DNA of 64,000 bases from Streptomyces capillispiralis (GTDB taxonomy: Bacteria; Actinomycetota; Actinomycetes; Streptomycetales; Streptomycetaceae). The stretch's first letter is position 1. Every line of letters starts with the position of its first letter. The position numbers were made by a program, and so were the translations under genes. The stretch is taken from contig NZ_VIWV01000001.1 of the NCBI RefSeq assembly GCF_007829875.1, forward strand, positions 6,232,501-6,296,500, given 5' to 3'. Below, piece after piece: positions 1 through 7,918 of the stretch. The notes under the pieces are model-generated. The model had not been told where the DNA came from, did not search any database, and saw only the letters and a program-made list of their open reading frames with translations.

Positions 1-149
1 ACCGCAAGTACGGCGTCTCCGGCGCCCAGCCCGCCGAGGTCTTCGCACAGGCACTCACCCAGGCCTGGGGCGAGCGCCCGGCGCTCCAGCTGATCGACGA
101 CGGTGCCGAGGCCTGCGGCCCGGACGGCTGCGCGGTGCCCCAGCGGTAG
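1..149 (+). CDS. DsbA-family oxidoreductase (FrnE-like), C-terminal fragment
   Basis: Only the last 48 codons are inside the window; the first whole codon is at position 3 and the stop is TAG at 147-149. The visible residues begin RKYGVSGAQPAEVF and continue through a stretch ending in a small Cys pair (CGPDGC). The GVSGAQP motif is the substrate-cis-proline region seen near the C-terminus of FrnE/2-hydroxychromene-2-carboxylate isomerase-like DsbA-family thioredoxin-fold proteins, which are cytoplasmic in actinobacteria. The active-site CxxC region lies outside the window, so catalytic competence cannot be judged. The family call rests on this short tail only. Confidence 0.7.
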   Translation, partial: RKYGVSGAQPAEVFAQALTQAWGERPALQLIDDGAEACGPDGCAVPQR

Positions 150-244
150 ACGCCCAGGTCAGGACGTATGCATAAGCGTTCCTTGGCGATACCGCGCAGA
201 ACGCGGCAATGGACGGGGGGATCCCGGGCCTCCAGAGTGGTCCC

Positions 245-1297
245 ATGGAGAACTTCGAGAACCTCGTCCGTGCCGAGTTCGCCCCGGAGAACACCTTCCT
301 GAACACCGCCAGCAATGCCCTGCTGCCGGCCCGGACCGTGGCCGCGCTCCAGGACGCCGCACGGCTGCGCGCCGAGGGCCGCTCGCTCGACCCGCTCTTC
401 GCCGACGTCGAGGCCTGCCGCGCCGCCTACGCCCGGCTGGCCGGTGTCCCGGCCGAGCGGGTCGCGGCCGGCGCGACCGTCGCCCTGTTCACCTCACTGG
501 TCGCGGCCTCGCTGCCGCCCGGAGCCGAAGTCCTCACCGCGGAGGACGACTTCACCTCCGTACTCCAGCCCTTCCACGCCCGCGGCGACCTCAAGGTGCG
601 GGCGGTGCCGCTGGAACGCCTCGCCGACTCCGTCCGCCCCGGCACCGCGCTGGTCGCGGTCAGCGCCGCGCAGTCCGCCGACGGACGGATCGCCGACCTC
701 GCCGCGCTGCGCGAGGCGGCCCGGGCCCACGGCGCGCGCACCTACGTCGACTTCTCCCAGGCGGCCGGCTGGCTGCCGGTCACGGCCGGCGACCACGACT
801 ACAGCGTCACCATCACCTTCAAGTGGCTGCTCGGCCCGCACGGCGCGGCCTTCCTCGTCGTGCCGGAGGACTTCGGCGACCTGACGCCGGTGCAGGCGGG
901 CTGGGTCGCGGGGGAGAACCCGTGGGACAGCTGCTACGGCCCCGTCGCCGAACTCGCCCACTCCGCCCGGCGGTTCGACTCCAGCCCGGCGCTGTTCAGC
1001 TACGCGGGGCTGCGCGCCTCGCTCGGACTCGTCGAGGAGATCGGCGTGGACGCCGTCCGCGCCCACGACCTGGCCCTCGCCGACCGCTTCCGCGCGGGGC
1101 TCGCGGAGCTGGGCCGCACGCCCCTGCCCGCGCCCGGCTCACCGATCGTGTCCGTGCCCGGACTGGGCCGCCTCCAGCCGGAGCTGGCCGAGGCGGGCAT
1201 CCAGGTGTCGAACCGCGCGGGCAGTCTGCGGGCGTCCTTTCACCTCTACAACACGGCCGCCGACGTGGACCGGCTGCTCGACGCCCTGTCCGGCTGA
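245..1297 (+). CDS. Class V aminotransferase-fold PLP enzyme
   Basis: A 350-residue PLP-dependent enzyme of the aminotransferase class V / cysteine desulfurase fold. The cofactor Asp lies in YVDFSQAAGWLPV and the Schiff-base Lys is expected in TFKWLLGPHG; the C-terminal small domain ends with a SNRAGSLRASFHLYN motif typical of this superfamily. ATG 245 was chosen because homologues begin close to the ENFENL stretch; an in-frame ATG at 209 would add 12 residues of low-complexity sequence, and neither start has a strong ribosome binding site. The gene converges on ectD across a strong hairpin. The substrate is unknown; its position beside ectoine genes is conserved in Streptomyces as far as I recall, but a role in ectoine metabolism is only a guess. 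Confidence 0.82.
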   Translation: MENFENLVRAEFAPENTFLNTASNALLPARTVAALQDAARLRAEGRSLDPLFADVEACRAAYARLAGVPAERVAAGATVALFTSLVAASLPPGAEVLTAEDDFTSVLQPFHARGDLKVRAVPLERLADSVRPGTALVAVSAAQSADGRIADLAALREAARAHGARTYVDFSQAAGWLPVTAGDHDYSVTITFKWLLGPHGAAFLVVPEDFGDLTPVQAGWVAGENPWDSCYGPVAELAHSARRFDSSPALFSYAGLRASLGLVEEIGVDAVRAHDLALADRFRAGLAELGRTPLPAPGSPIVSVPGLGRLQPELAEAGIQVSNRAGSLRASFHLYNTAADVDRLLDALSG

Positions 1298-1308
1298 CGG
1301 CACGGCAG

Positions 1309-1350
1309 CGGGCCGGTGCCTCCCTGTCCCACACGAGGAGGCCCGGCCCG
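1309..1350. terminator. Bidirectional hairpin terminator between convergent genes
   Basis: Arms CGGGCCGG-t-GCCTCC (1309-1323) and GGAGGCCCGGCCCG (1337-1350) pair over 14 bp with one bulged T and a 13-nt loop. It lies 12 nt after the aminotransferase stop and 18 nt after the ectD stop, so it can serve both strands. There is no T tract, as is usual in Streptomyces. Confidence 0.75.
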
Positions 1351-1367
1351 CGGTCCGTGTCACGCGG

Positions 1368-2264
1368 CTACTTCACCGGGGTGAAGTCCCGCGCGCCGAT
1401 GAACTCCGGCCGCCGGATCGGCGCCGCGAAGGGCTCGACCGCCGTGTTCTCGACGCTGTTGAACACGATGAACACGTTGCTGCGCGGGAACGGCGTGATG
1501 TTGTCGCCGGAGCCGTGCATGGCGTTGCAGTCGAACCAGGTCGCCGAGCCGGCCCTGCCGGTGAACAGCTTGATGCCGTACTCCGACGCCATCTTCGTCA
1601 GCGCCTCGTCGGACGGGGTCCCCGCGTCCTGCATCTGCAGGGACTTCTTGTAGTTGTCCTTCGGCGTGGCCCCCGCGCACCCGAGGAACGTCTTGTGCGA
1701 CCCCGGCATGATCATCAGACCGCCGTTGGTGTCGTAGTTCTCGGTGAGCGCGATCGAGACCGAGATGGTGCGCATGTTCGGCAGGCCGTCCTCGGCGTGC
1801 CAGGTCTCGAAGTCCGAGTGCCAGTAGAAGCCGCTGGCGCCGAAGCCCGGCTTGACGTTGATCCGCGACTGGTGGACGTAGACGTCCGAGCCGAGGATCT
1901 GCCGGGCGCGCCCGACCACCCGCTCGTCGCGCACCAGGTTCGCGAAGACCTCGCTGATCCGGTGCACCTCGAAGACGGACCGGATCTCCTTGGACTGCGG
2001 CTCCACGATGGAGCGTTCGTCCGCGCGGATCGCCGGGTCGGTGGTGAGCCGCTCCAGCTCGCGCTGGTAGACGGCGACCTCGTCCGGCCCGATGAGCTGG
2101 TCGACGGCGAGGAAGCCGTCGCGCTCCAGGGCCTGGAGATCAGCGGCCGGGACGGGACCGGGCGTGTCCGGGGAGCCCCAGACGACCGGGTCCTGCCGGG
2201 GGGTCGCCACCTCGGTGGCGCCGCGGGTCGGGTAGAGGTCGGTGATGTGCGCGGTCGTGGTCAC
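1368..2264 (-). CDS. ectD: Ectoine hydroxylase EctD
   Basis: EctD is a cytoplasmic Fe(II)/2-oxoglutarate-dependent dioxygenase converting ectoine to 5-hydroxyectoine. The 298-residue protein has the normal family length. The iron triad is visible as H149-x-D151 in FYWHSDFETWH and a distal H250 in NAMHGSGD; the family signature around the HxD (GFYWHSDFETWH) is intact, as is the later RSNVFIVFNS block that contributes to 2-oxoglutarate binding. It is the last gene of ectABCD, starting 6 nt after the ectC stop, so it is co-transcribed. Presence of ectD means the strain should make hydroxyectoine, an osmo- and thermoprotectant. No abnormality seen. Confidence 0.97.
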   Translation of the reverse strand: MTTTAHITDLYPTRGATEVATPRQDPVVWGSPDTPGPVPAADLQALERDGFLAVDQLIGPDEVAVYQRELERLTTDPAIRADERSIVEPQSKEIRSVFEVHRISEVFANLVRDERVVGRARQILGSDVYVHQSRINVKPGFGASGFYWHSDFETWHAEDGLPNMRTISVSIALTENYDTNGGLMIMPGSHKTFLGCAGATPKDNYKKSLQMQDAGTPSDEALTKMASEYGIKLFTGRAGSATWFDCNAMHGSGDNITPFPRSNVFIVFNSVENTAVEPFAAPIRRPEFIGARDFTPVK

Positions 2265-2270
2265 GGTGAC

Positions 2271-2669
2271 TCACACCTCCTCGGTGAGCAGCGGGTAGAC
2301 GCCGTTCTCGTCGTGGTCCTCCCGTCCGGTCACGGGCGGGTTGAAGACACAGATGCAGTGGAAGTCCTCCTTGACCTTGAGCGTGTGCCGCTCGTGGCCG
2401 TCCAGGAGGTACATGGTGCCGGGCGTGATGCGGTACGTCTTCCCGGTCTCGCGGTCGGTCAGCTCGGCGTCGCCCTTGGTGCAGACGACGGCCTCGATGT
2501 GGTTCGCGTACCACATGTCGGTCTCCGTACCCGCGTAGAGGATCGTCTCGTGGACGGAGAAGCCGACCTTCTCCTTGGCGAGGACGATGCGCTTGCTCTC
2601 CCAGGTGCCGGACGCGGACTTCACGTGCCGGTCGGTGCCTTCGATCTCCTTGAAGGAACGGACAATCAC
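2271..2669 (-). CDS. ectC: L-ectoine synthase EctC
   Basis: EctC is a small cupin-fold metalloenzyme that cyclises N-gamma-acetyl-L-2,4-diaminobutyrate to ectoine. The protein is 132 residues, the usual size, beginning MIVRSFKEIEGTDRHVKS. Cupin residues are visible around EAVVCTKGDAEL and YLLDGHERHTLK. The start is GTG at 2669-2667, which fits homologue length and is preceded by GAGGAGG about 12 nt upstream; the reading frame stays open far upstream but that part is antisense shadow of ectB. It sits 35 nt after ectB and 6 nt before ectD. Confidence 0.97.
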   Translation of the reverse strand: MIVRSFKEIEGTDRHVKSASGTWESKRIVLAKEKVGFSVHETILYAGTETDMWYANHIEAVVCTKGDAELTDRETGKTYRITPGTMYLLDGHERHTLKVKEDFHCICVFNPPVTGREDHDENGVYPLLTEEV

Positions 2670-2704
2670 GGTGCTGCGATGCCTCCTCGGCTCGGGTGCG
2701 TGGT

Positions 2705-3976
2705 TCAGGCGGTTTCGCGGACGGCTCGGGCGAGGGTGGTGAGCCCCTCGTCCAGCTCGTCCGGGGTGATGGTCAGGGACGGGAGCAGCTTGACGACCTC
2801 GCTCTCGGGTCCGGACGTCTCGATCAGCAGCCCCAGTTCGAAGGCGCGCGCGGCGATCCGTCCCGCGCGCTCCTTGTCGCGGAACTCCAGGCCCCACACC
2901 AGGCCGCGGCCGCGGTACTCCTTGACGTCGGCGAGGTTCTCCTCGGTGATGGCGATCAGCGCCTGCTCGACCTGCTCGCCGCGCGCACGGGTCTGCTTCT
3001 CCATCGCCGACCCGTCGGCCCAGTACGCCTCCAGGGCCGCGGTGGCCGTGACGAAGGCGGGGTTGTTGCCGCGGAAGGTGCCGTTGTGCTCGCCCGGCTC
3101 CCAGACGTCCAGCTCGGGCTTGAACAGGGTCAGCGCCATCGGCAGTCCGTAACCGCTGATCGACTTGGACACGGTGACGATGTCGGGCGTGATGCCGGCC
3201 TCCTCGAAGGAGAAGAAGGCACCGGTGCGGCCGCAGCCCATCTGGATGTCGTCGACGATGAGCAGCATGTCCTGGCGTGCGCACAGCTCGGCCAGGGCGC
3301 GTAGCCACTCGGGCCGGGCGACGTTGATGCCGCCCTCGCCCTGGACGGTCTCGACGATCACGGCGGCGGGCTTGTTCAAGCCGGAGCCCTGGTCCTCCAG
3401 GATCCGCTCGAACCACAGGAAGTCCGGGACCTGGCCGTCGAAGTAGTTGTCGAACGGCATCGGCGTGCCGTGCACCAGCGGGACGCCCGCGCCGGCCCGC
3501 TTGAAGGCGTTGCCGGTGACGGCGAGCGAGCCCAGCGACATGCCGTGGAAGGCGTTGGTGAACGACACGATCGCCTCGCGCCCCTTCACCTTCCGCGCCA
3601 GCTTCAGCGCGGACTCCACGGCGTTGGTGCCCGTCGGGCCCGGGAACATCACCTTGTACGGCAGGTCGCGCGGGCGCAGGATCCAGTTCTGGAAGGACTC
3701 CAGGAACGCGCGCTTGGCCGTGGTCGACATGTCGAGGCCGTGGGTGACGCCGTCGCGCTCCAGGTAGTCGATCAGGGCGCGTTTCAGGACGGGGTTGTTG
3801 TGCCCGTAGTTGAGTGAGCCGGCTCCGGCGAAGAAGTCGAGGTACTCGTGGCCGTCCTCGTCATACATGCGGCTGCCGTGCGCGCGGTCGAAGACGGTGG
3901 GCCAGCCGCGGCAGTAGCTGCGCACCTCGGACTCGAGGGTCTCGAAGACGCTGAGGTCGGGCTGGGTGATGGTCAC
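2705..3976 (-). CDS. ectB: Diaminobutyrate--2-oxoglutarate transaminase EctB
   Basis: EctB transfers an amino group from glutamate to L-aspartate-4-semialdehyde, giving L-2,4-diaminobutyrate, the first committed step of ectoine synthesis. The protein is 423 residues, a class III PLP aminotransferase. The PLP lysine is in TVSKSISGYGLPMAL, preceded by the cofactor-binding aspartate in LLIVDDIQMGCGRTG. The GTG start at 3976-3974 (MTITQPDLSVFETLES) is set by homologue length and a GAGGAG ribosome binding site 8 nt upstream. It follows ectA after 74 nt and precedes ectC by 35 nt. Confidence 0.97.
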   Translation of the reverse strand: MTITQPDLSVFETLESEVRSYCRGWPTVFDRAHGSRMYDEDGHEYLDFFAGAGSLNYGHNNPVLKRALIDYLERDGVTHGLDMSTTAKRAFLESFQNWILRPRDLPYKVMFPGPTGTNAVESALKLARKVKGREAIVSFTNAFHGMSLGSLAVTGNAFKRAGAGVPLVHGTPMPFDNYFDGQVPDFLWFERILEDQGSGLNKPAAVIVETVQGEGGINVARPEWLRALAELCARQDMLLIVDDIQMGCGRTGAFFSFEEAGITPDIVTVSKSISGYGLPMALTLFKPELDVWEPGEHNGTFRGNNPAFVTATAALEAYWADGSAMEKQTRARGEQVEQALIAITEENLADVKEYRGRGLVWGLEFRDKERAGRIAARAFELGLLIETSGPESEVVKLLPSLTITPDELDEGLTTLARAVRETA

Positions 3977-4050
3977 GGCGAATCGCTCCTCGGTGGCGTG
4001 GGAGGTCAGAGGGAGTCGGAAGATCAGGGGGCGGCGGGCCGGCCGGGCGG

Positions 4051-4557
4051 TCAGTGCGCGAGCGGCCCGATGCGGTACAGCACCTCGGGGTCGTGCGACC
4101 CGTCGGGGAACTGGCCGGCGTCGAACAGCACCTCGCGCTCCAGCCGGGCGCCGTGGCGCTCGGCGAACGCGGTGAACAGGCGCTCCGACGCGATGTTGCC
4201 CGGAGTGATGGTGGTCTCCACGGCGGTCACCCCGTGCTCGGCGGCGGTCCGGGCGACCAGTCCGTCGAGCAGGGCGGCGGCGAGGCCGCGGCCGCGGTAC
4301 GTCTCGTCGACCGCGACCTGCCAGACGAGCAGGGTGCGCGGGCTGTCCGGCCGCAGGTATCCGCTGACGAAGCCGATCGGCTCTCCGTGCTCGTCGCGGG
4401 CGACGGCCGAGGTGGCGGCGAAGTCGCGGCACCACAGCAGATAGCTGTACGACGAGTTCAGGTCGAGGACCTTCGAGTCCTTGGCTATCCGCCACAGCAC
4501 GGCTCCGTCCGCCACGGTGGGGCGGTCGATTTGCAGGTCTGCTTGTGCGGCAGTCAT
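4051..4557 (-). CDS. ectA: Diaminobutyrate acetyltransferase EctA
   Basis: EctA is a GNAT-fold enzyme that acetylates L-2,4-diaminobutyrate at the gamma amino group with acetyl-CoA. It is 168 residues long. The acetyl-CoA pyrophosphate loop is RGRGLAA and the family-typical LDLNSSYSYLLWCRDF stretch near residues 32-47 is present. It is the first gene of the leftward ectABCD operon. The start ATG at 4557-4555 has no recognisable purine-rich ribosome binding site, which suggests a short or leaderless transcript, or an unusual initiation context. Confidence 0.97.
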   Translation of the reverse strand: MTAAQADLQIDRPTVADGAVLWRIAKDSKVLDLNSSYSYLLWCRDFAATSAVARDEHGEPIGFVSGYLRPDSPRTLLVWQVAVDETYRGRGLAAALLDGLVARTAAEHGVTAVETTITPGNIASERLFTAFAERHGARLEREVLFDAGQFPDGSHDPEVLYRIGPLAH

Positions 4558-4885
4558 GCGAATTGAACTTACCCAGGTAAATTCGAAATTGCATCGCCTG
4601 ACGGGGTTACGTACCGGCTTGATCTGTGTTATCGCGCGTACGGGTGGGTCCGCGCGAGCACTCGGCGGTATGCCCGCATTTGCACGGGATATAGGGCGCG
4701 AAACGGGCGTGGTGTGGAACCGGTCACACCTGTGTAACTCTCATGACCATGTCCGGAACGCACCGGTTCCCGCTCTCGGAATCGTGGCGTTTAGGGTCCG
4801 GAAAAGCGGGCAGAAGAAGACGGGAAGCTACCCCGGAAGATAATCGCGGAATAAGCGAAAGAATGTCGCAGGAGAATATGTGCGA
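4558..4885. promoter_or_regulatory. ectA upstream region with 12-bp palindrome
   Basis: This gene-free stretch is visibly richer in A/T than its surroundings and must carry the ectABCD promoter. A perfect inverted repeat TTACC-CA-GGTAA lies at 4569-4580, 12 to 23 bp upstream of the ectA start, a position where a bound regulator would block initiation. I could not identify a confident -35/-10 pair. Ectoine operons respond to osmotic and thermal stress and, in S. coelicolor, I recall GlnR involvement, but I did not find a convincing GlnR box. No open reading frame here has coding character. Confidence 0.5.
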
Positions 4886-4902
4886 GGGATTGTGATAATC
4901 CC
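4886..4902 (-). terminator. Weak hairpin after the 4910-6049 gene
   Basis: GGGATT (4886-4891) and AATCCC (4897-4902) form a 6-bp stem with a 5-nt loop, 8 nt beyond the stop of the leftward aminotransferase gene. The stem is short for this genome, so termination here is only possible, not established. Confidence 0.35.
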
Positions 4903-4909
4903 GCTGAAT

Positions 4910-6049
4910 TCACGCCCCGGTCACTTCGCCGATACGCTCCCGCAGGACTTCGCGCCAGGCCCGCTCCGCCGCGCCCAGCGCCGCCGCCACGTCCACCGTC
5001 AGCCCGGCGTCCGCCAGCGCGCCGCCCAGGGCCGCCAGGCTCGCCCGCACCGCGCCCGGGCTCGCCTCGGGCCCGTAGTGGTTGACCCGGATCATCTCCT
5101 TGGCCAGCGCGCCGCCGCCGGCCGCCAGCACGAGCCCCGGGTCGGCGGCCAGGGCGCGCCCCACCAGCTCCGCGGCCACCGTGCCGGACGGCGCCCGCAG
5201 CGTGGTGGCGACCGGCGCCGCCTCGGCCGCGTCGTGGACGTACGGCTCCAGGCCGCCGCCCAGCGCCGACGCGCCCGCGCGGGTGGCCGCCGCGGCCGCC
5301 GCGTGCCGGGCCATCACGGTGTCCGGGCCCGCCGCCTCGATGCGCTCCACGCACGCCTCCAGCGCCAGCATCTCCAGCTGGGCCGGCGCGTGCAGCAGCG
5401 CCCTGCGGCCCCCGTCGATCCAGCGCTCCTTCCAGTCCAGCAGGGACAGGTAGGAGCGCCGCGGCGCCCGCGGGTTGGCGGCCATGCGCGCCCACGCCCG
5501 CTCGCTCACCGACACCGCCGACACCCCGGCCGGGCCGCCCATCGCCTTCTGCGCCCCGATCACGCACAGGTCCACGCCCCACGCGTCCGGCAGCACCGGC
5601 TCCGCGCCGACCGACGCCACCGCGTCCAGGTAGAACAGCGCCCCGTGCGCCCGCACGACCTCGCCGATCTCCGCGACCGGGTTGGTGTTCCCGGTGGCCG
5701 CCTCCGCGTGCACCAGCGACACGAAGTCGATCTCCGGGTGCTCCGCGAAGGCGTCCCGGACCTGCCCGGCCGTCACCGCCGTGTGGAAGGGCACCGCCAG
5801 ATCGATCACGGTGGCACCGCAGTCCCGCAGCCAGTCGCCGAAGGTCTGCCCGTACGGGCCCGTGATCACGTTCAGCGCGGTCGTGCCCGGACCGGCGGTC
5901 GCGCGGATCGCGCCCTCCAGCGGCAGCAGCGCCTCACCCTGCATGATCACGACGTCCTGCCGGGTGCCCAGCAGCCGGGCCACCCGGTCCTCGATCGAGG
6001 CGAAGCGCGCGGCGCTCAGCGGGGGCAGGTCGAGGAGGAGGTGGGTCAC
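4910..6049 (-). CDS. Serine-pyruvate / alanine-glyoxylate type aminotransferase (class V)
   Basis: A 379-residue PLP enzyme of the class V small-molecule aminotransferase group (serine:pyruvate, alanine:glyoxylate, aspartate aminotransferase-like). The cofactor Asp is in FYLDAVASVGAEP and the PLP Lys in IGAQKAMGGPAG; RVNHYGPEASPG near the C-terminus is typical. It begins with ATG at 6049-6047 and is transcribed toward ectA, separated by the ectA promoter region and a weak hairpin. It diverges from the amino-acid transporter at 6229. The substrate cannot be deduced; glyoxylate or a pyruvate-type acceptor is likely from family knowledge. Confidence 0.85.
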   Translation of the reverse strand: MTHLLLDLPPLSAARFASIEDRVARLLGTRQDVVIMQGEALLPLEGAIRATAGPGTTALNVITGPYGQTFGDWLRDCGATVIDLAVPFHTAVTAGQVRDAFAEHPEIDFVSLVHAEAATGNTNPVAEIGEVVRAHGALFYLDAVASVGAEPVLPDAWGVDLCVIGAQKAMGGPAGVSAVSVSERAWARMAANPRAPRRSYLSLLDWKERWIDGGRRALLHAPAQLEMLALEACVERIEAAGPDTVMARHAAAAAATRAGASALGGGLEPYVHDAAEAAPVATTLRAPSGTVAAELVGRALAADPGLVLAAGGGALAKEMIRVNHYGPEASPGAVRASLAALGGALADAGLTVDVAAALGAAERAWREVLRERIGEVTGA

Positions 6050-6164
6050 GGCGGTGCTCTCTTCGCTGTGCGGCTGCGGGGGTACGACGCAGTCGAGCGT
6101 AAACCGTCCGTAGCGCCGCCCGGCCGCCGGTTCTCAGGCCGCCGGGCCCCGTCGCCATCGGGTT

Positions 6165-6222
6165 GGTTTGAGGCGGTCAAACCCCTCCTTATAATCGGAA
6201 CTCACAGTTCCCTGACAGGAGG
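6165..6222 (+). promoter_or_regulatory. Promoter with operator-like inverted repeat for the amino-acid ABC operon
   Basis: A perfect -10 hexamer TATAAT lies at 6190-6195, with TTGAGG at 6168-6173 as -35 (16-bp spacer). A perfect inverted repeat GGTTTGA-N5-TCAAACC (6165-6183) overlaps the -35. Transcription should begin near 6202, giving a leader of about 27 nt with an ACAGGAGG ribosome binding site at 6215-6222. The palindrome position suggests repression by a dimeric regulator not encoded next door. Confidence 0.7.
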
Positions 6223-6228
6223 CCCCCC

Positions 6229-7080
6229 GTGAAGACGCTCCTCGGCCGCCGGACCCGCATGCTGGCCGCCACCACCGCGACGGCCGGGCTGGTCCTCCTG
6301 ACCGCCTGCACCTCCAGCGACGACGGAGGCAGCGGGTCCAAGACCGCCGCCGGCGGGGTCGAGCTCGTCAAGGCGGGGCAGCTCACCACCTGCACCCACC
6401 TGCCCTACCCGCCCTTCCAGTCGGAGATCGACGGCAAGGTGCAGGGCTTCGACGTCGCCCTGATCGACCTGGTCGCCAAGGACCTGGGCGTGAAGCAGGA
6501 GATCCTCGACACGCCCTTCGAGAACTTCAAGACCGGCGCCTTCCTCAACTCCGGCGAGTGCGACCTGGCCGCGGCCGGCATGACCATCACCGAGGAGCGC
6601 AAGAAGAACGTCGACTTCTCCGACCCCTACTTCAACGCCACCCAGGCGGTCCTCGTCGACAAGAAGAGCGGCGTCACCTCCCTCGACGACGTGAAGGCGA
6701 AGAACGTCAAGCTCGGCGCCCAGGCGCAGACCACCGGTGAGGACCACGTCAAGAAGCAGGGCCTGGACCCTGTCTCCTTCGAGTCCTCCGACGCCGTCCT
6801 CAACGGCCTGCGCACCGGCCAGGTCAAGGCCGTCGTCATCGACTACCCCGTGGTCCAGGGCTGGCTGAAGGACAAGGCCAACGCCGACGCCTTCGAGGTC
6901 GCCGAGCAGATCGACACCGGCGAGGAGTACGGCGTCACCGTGAAGAAGGGCAACACCGCGCTGCGCGAGGCCATCAACAAGGCGCTCGCGGACGCCAAGG
7001 CGGACGGCACGTACAAGAAGCTGTACGAGCAGTGGATCGGCCCCTACGACGAGTCCGCCGCCTCGCCGGCCGCATCCTGA
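6229..7080 (+). CDS. Amino-acid ABC transporter substrate-binding lipoprotein
   Basis: A 283-residue extracellular solute-binding protein of family 3 (polar amino acids). It starts with GTG and carries a lipoprotein signal: two arginines then a hydrophobic stretch and lipobox LTAC with the lipidated Cys at residue 27. The mature protein begins with a Ser/Asp/Gly-rich linker. Family-3 signatures include PYPPFQSEIDGKVQGFDVALIDLVAKDLG, split across residues 60-90, and GMTITEERKKNVDFSDPYF. It is the first gene of a four-gene rightward unit, with the permease starting 4 nt after its stop. Ligand is not predictable from sequence reading alone. Confidence 0.93.
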   Translation: MKTLLGRRTRMLAATTATAGLVLLTACTSSDDGGSGSKTAAGGVELVKAGQLTTCTHLPYPPFQSEIDGKVQGFDVALIDLVAKDLGVKQEILDTPFENFKTGAFLNSGECDLAAAGMTITEERKKNVDFSDPYFNATQAVLVDKKSGVTSLDDVKAKNVKLGAQAQTTGEDHVKKQGLDPVSFESSDAVLNGLRTGQVKAVVIDYPVVQGWLKDKANADAFEVAEQIDTGEEYGVTVKKGNTALREAINKALADAKADGTYKKLYEQWIGPYDESAASPAAS

Positions 7081-7084
7081 GTCC

Positions 7085-7918
7085 ATGACCGACACGGACA
7101 CACGACTCCAGCCTAGGAAAAAGGGACTGACGCGGCGTCAGAAGCGGAGCCTGTCGCGCGGCATCCAGTACGCCGTCTTCGTCGCGGCCGTGATTGCCTT
7201 CGCGCTCGCGGCCGACTGGGACCGGTTGCAGAACCAGTTCGCGCAAGCGGACATCGCGCGGCAGATGTTCCCCGAGGTCATCACGCTGGCGCTGAAGAAC
7301 ACCGTGCTGTACACGGTGACCGGCTTCGCCGTCGGGCTCGCCCTCGGCATGCTGATCGCGCTGATGCGGCTGTCGTCCGTCGGCCCCTACCGCTGGCTGG
7401 CCGGCGTCTACATCGAGATCTTCCGCGGCCTGCCCGCCCTGCTGATCTTCATCTTCATCGGCGTCGCCGTGCCGCTCGCCTTCCCCGGCACGGAGATCAT
7501 CGGCGGCACCTACGGCAAGGTCGCCCTCGCCCTCGGCCTGGTGGCCGCCGCGTACATGGCGGAGACCATCCGGGCCGGCATCCAGGCCGTCCCCAAGGGG
7601 CAGATGGAGGCGGCCCGTTCGCTGGGCTTCTCGCCCGCCCGGGCCATGGTCTCCGTCATCATCCCGCAGGCCTTCCGGATCATCCTCCCGCCGCTCACCA
7701 ACGAACTCGTCCTGCTCTTCAAGGACTCCTCGCTGGTGCTGTTCCTCGGCGTCACCCTGGAGGAGCGCGAACTGTCCAAGTACGGCCGCGACCTGGCCAG
7801 CACCACCGCCAACTCCACGCCCATCCTGGTGGCCGGCCTGTGCTACCTGCTGATCACCGTCCCCCTCGGCTTCGTCGTGCGCCGCATGGAGGCCAAGGCC
7901 CAGGAGGCCGTGAAATGA
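7085..7918 (+). CDS. Amino-acid ABC transporter permease
   Basis: A 277-residue inner-membrane permease of the His/Glu/Gln/Arg/opine family. A basic, cytoplasmic N-terminus (RKKGLTRRQKRSLSR) is followed by a first membrane segment near residues 30-45 and several more. The EAA loop that docks on the ATPase is visible as AAYMAETIRAGIQAVPKGQ followed by EAARSLGF. It overlaps the ATPase start by 4 nt (ATGA), so the two are translationally coupled. Only one permease gene is present, so the channel is presumably a homodimer. Confidence 0.93.
   Translation: MTDTDTRLQPRKKGLTRRQKRSLSRGIQYAVFVAAVIAFALAADWDRLQNQFAQADIARQMFPEVITLALKNTVLYTVTGFAVGLALGMLIALMRLSSVGPYRWLAGVYIEIFRGLPALLIFIFIGVAVPLAFPGTEIIGGTYGKVALALGLVAAAYMAETIRAGIQAVPKGQMEAARSLGFSPARAMVSVIIPQAFRIILPPLTNELVLLFKDSSLVLFLGVTLEERELSKYGRDLASTTANSTPILVAGLCYLLITVPLGFVVRRMEAKAQEAVK

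Noticed and set aside
1515..3152. A 545-codon plus-strand frame over ectD, ectC and ectB.
   Set aside because: Shadow of the ect genes, which carry intact catalytic residues.
4558..4640. Possible GlnR box upstream of ectA.
   Set aside because: I found no pair of GTnAC and GAAAC half-sites with the proper 6-nt spacing.
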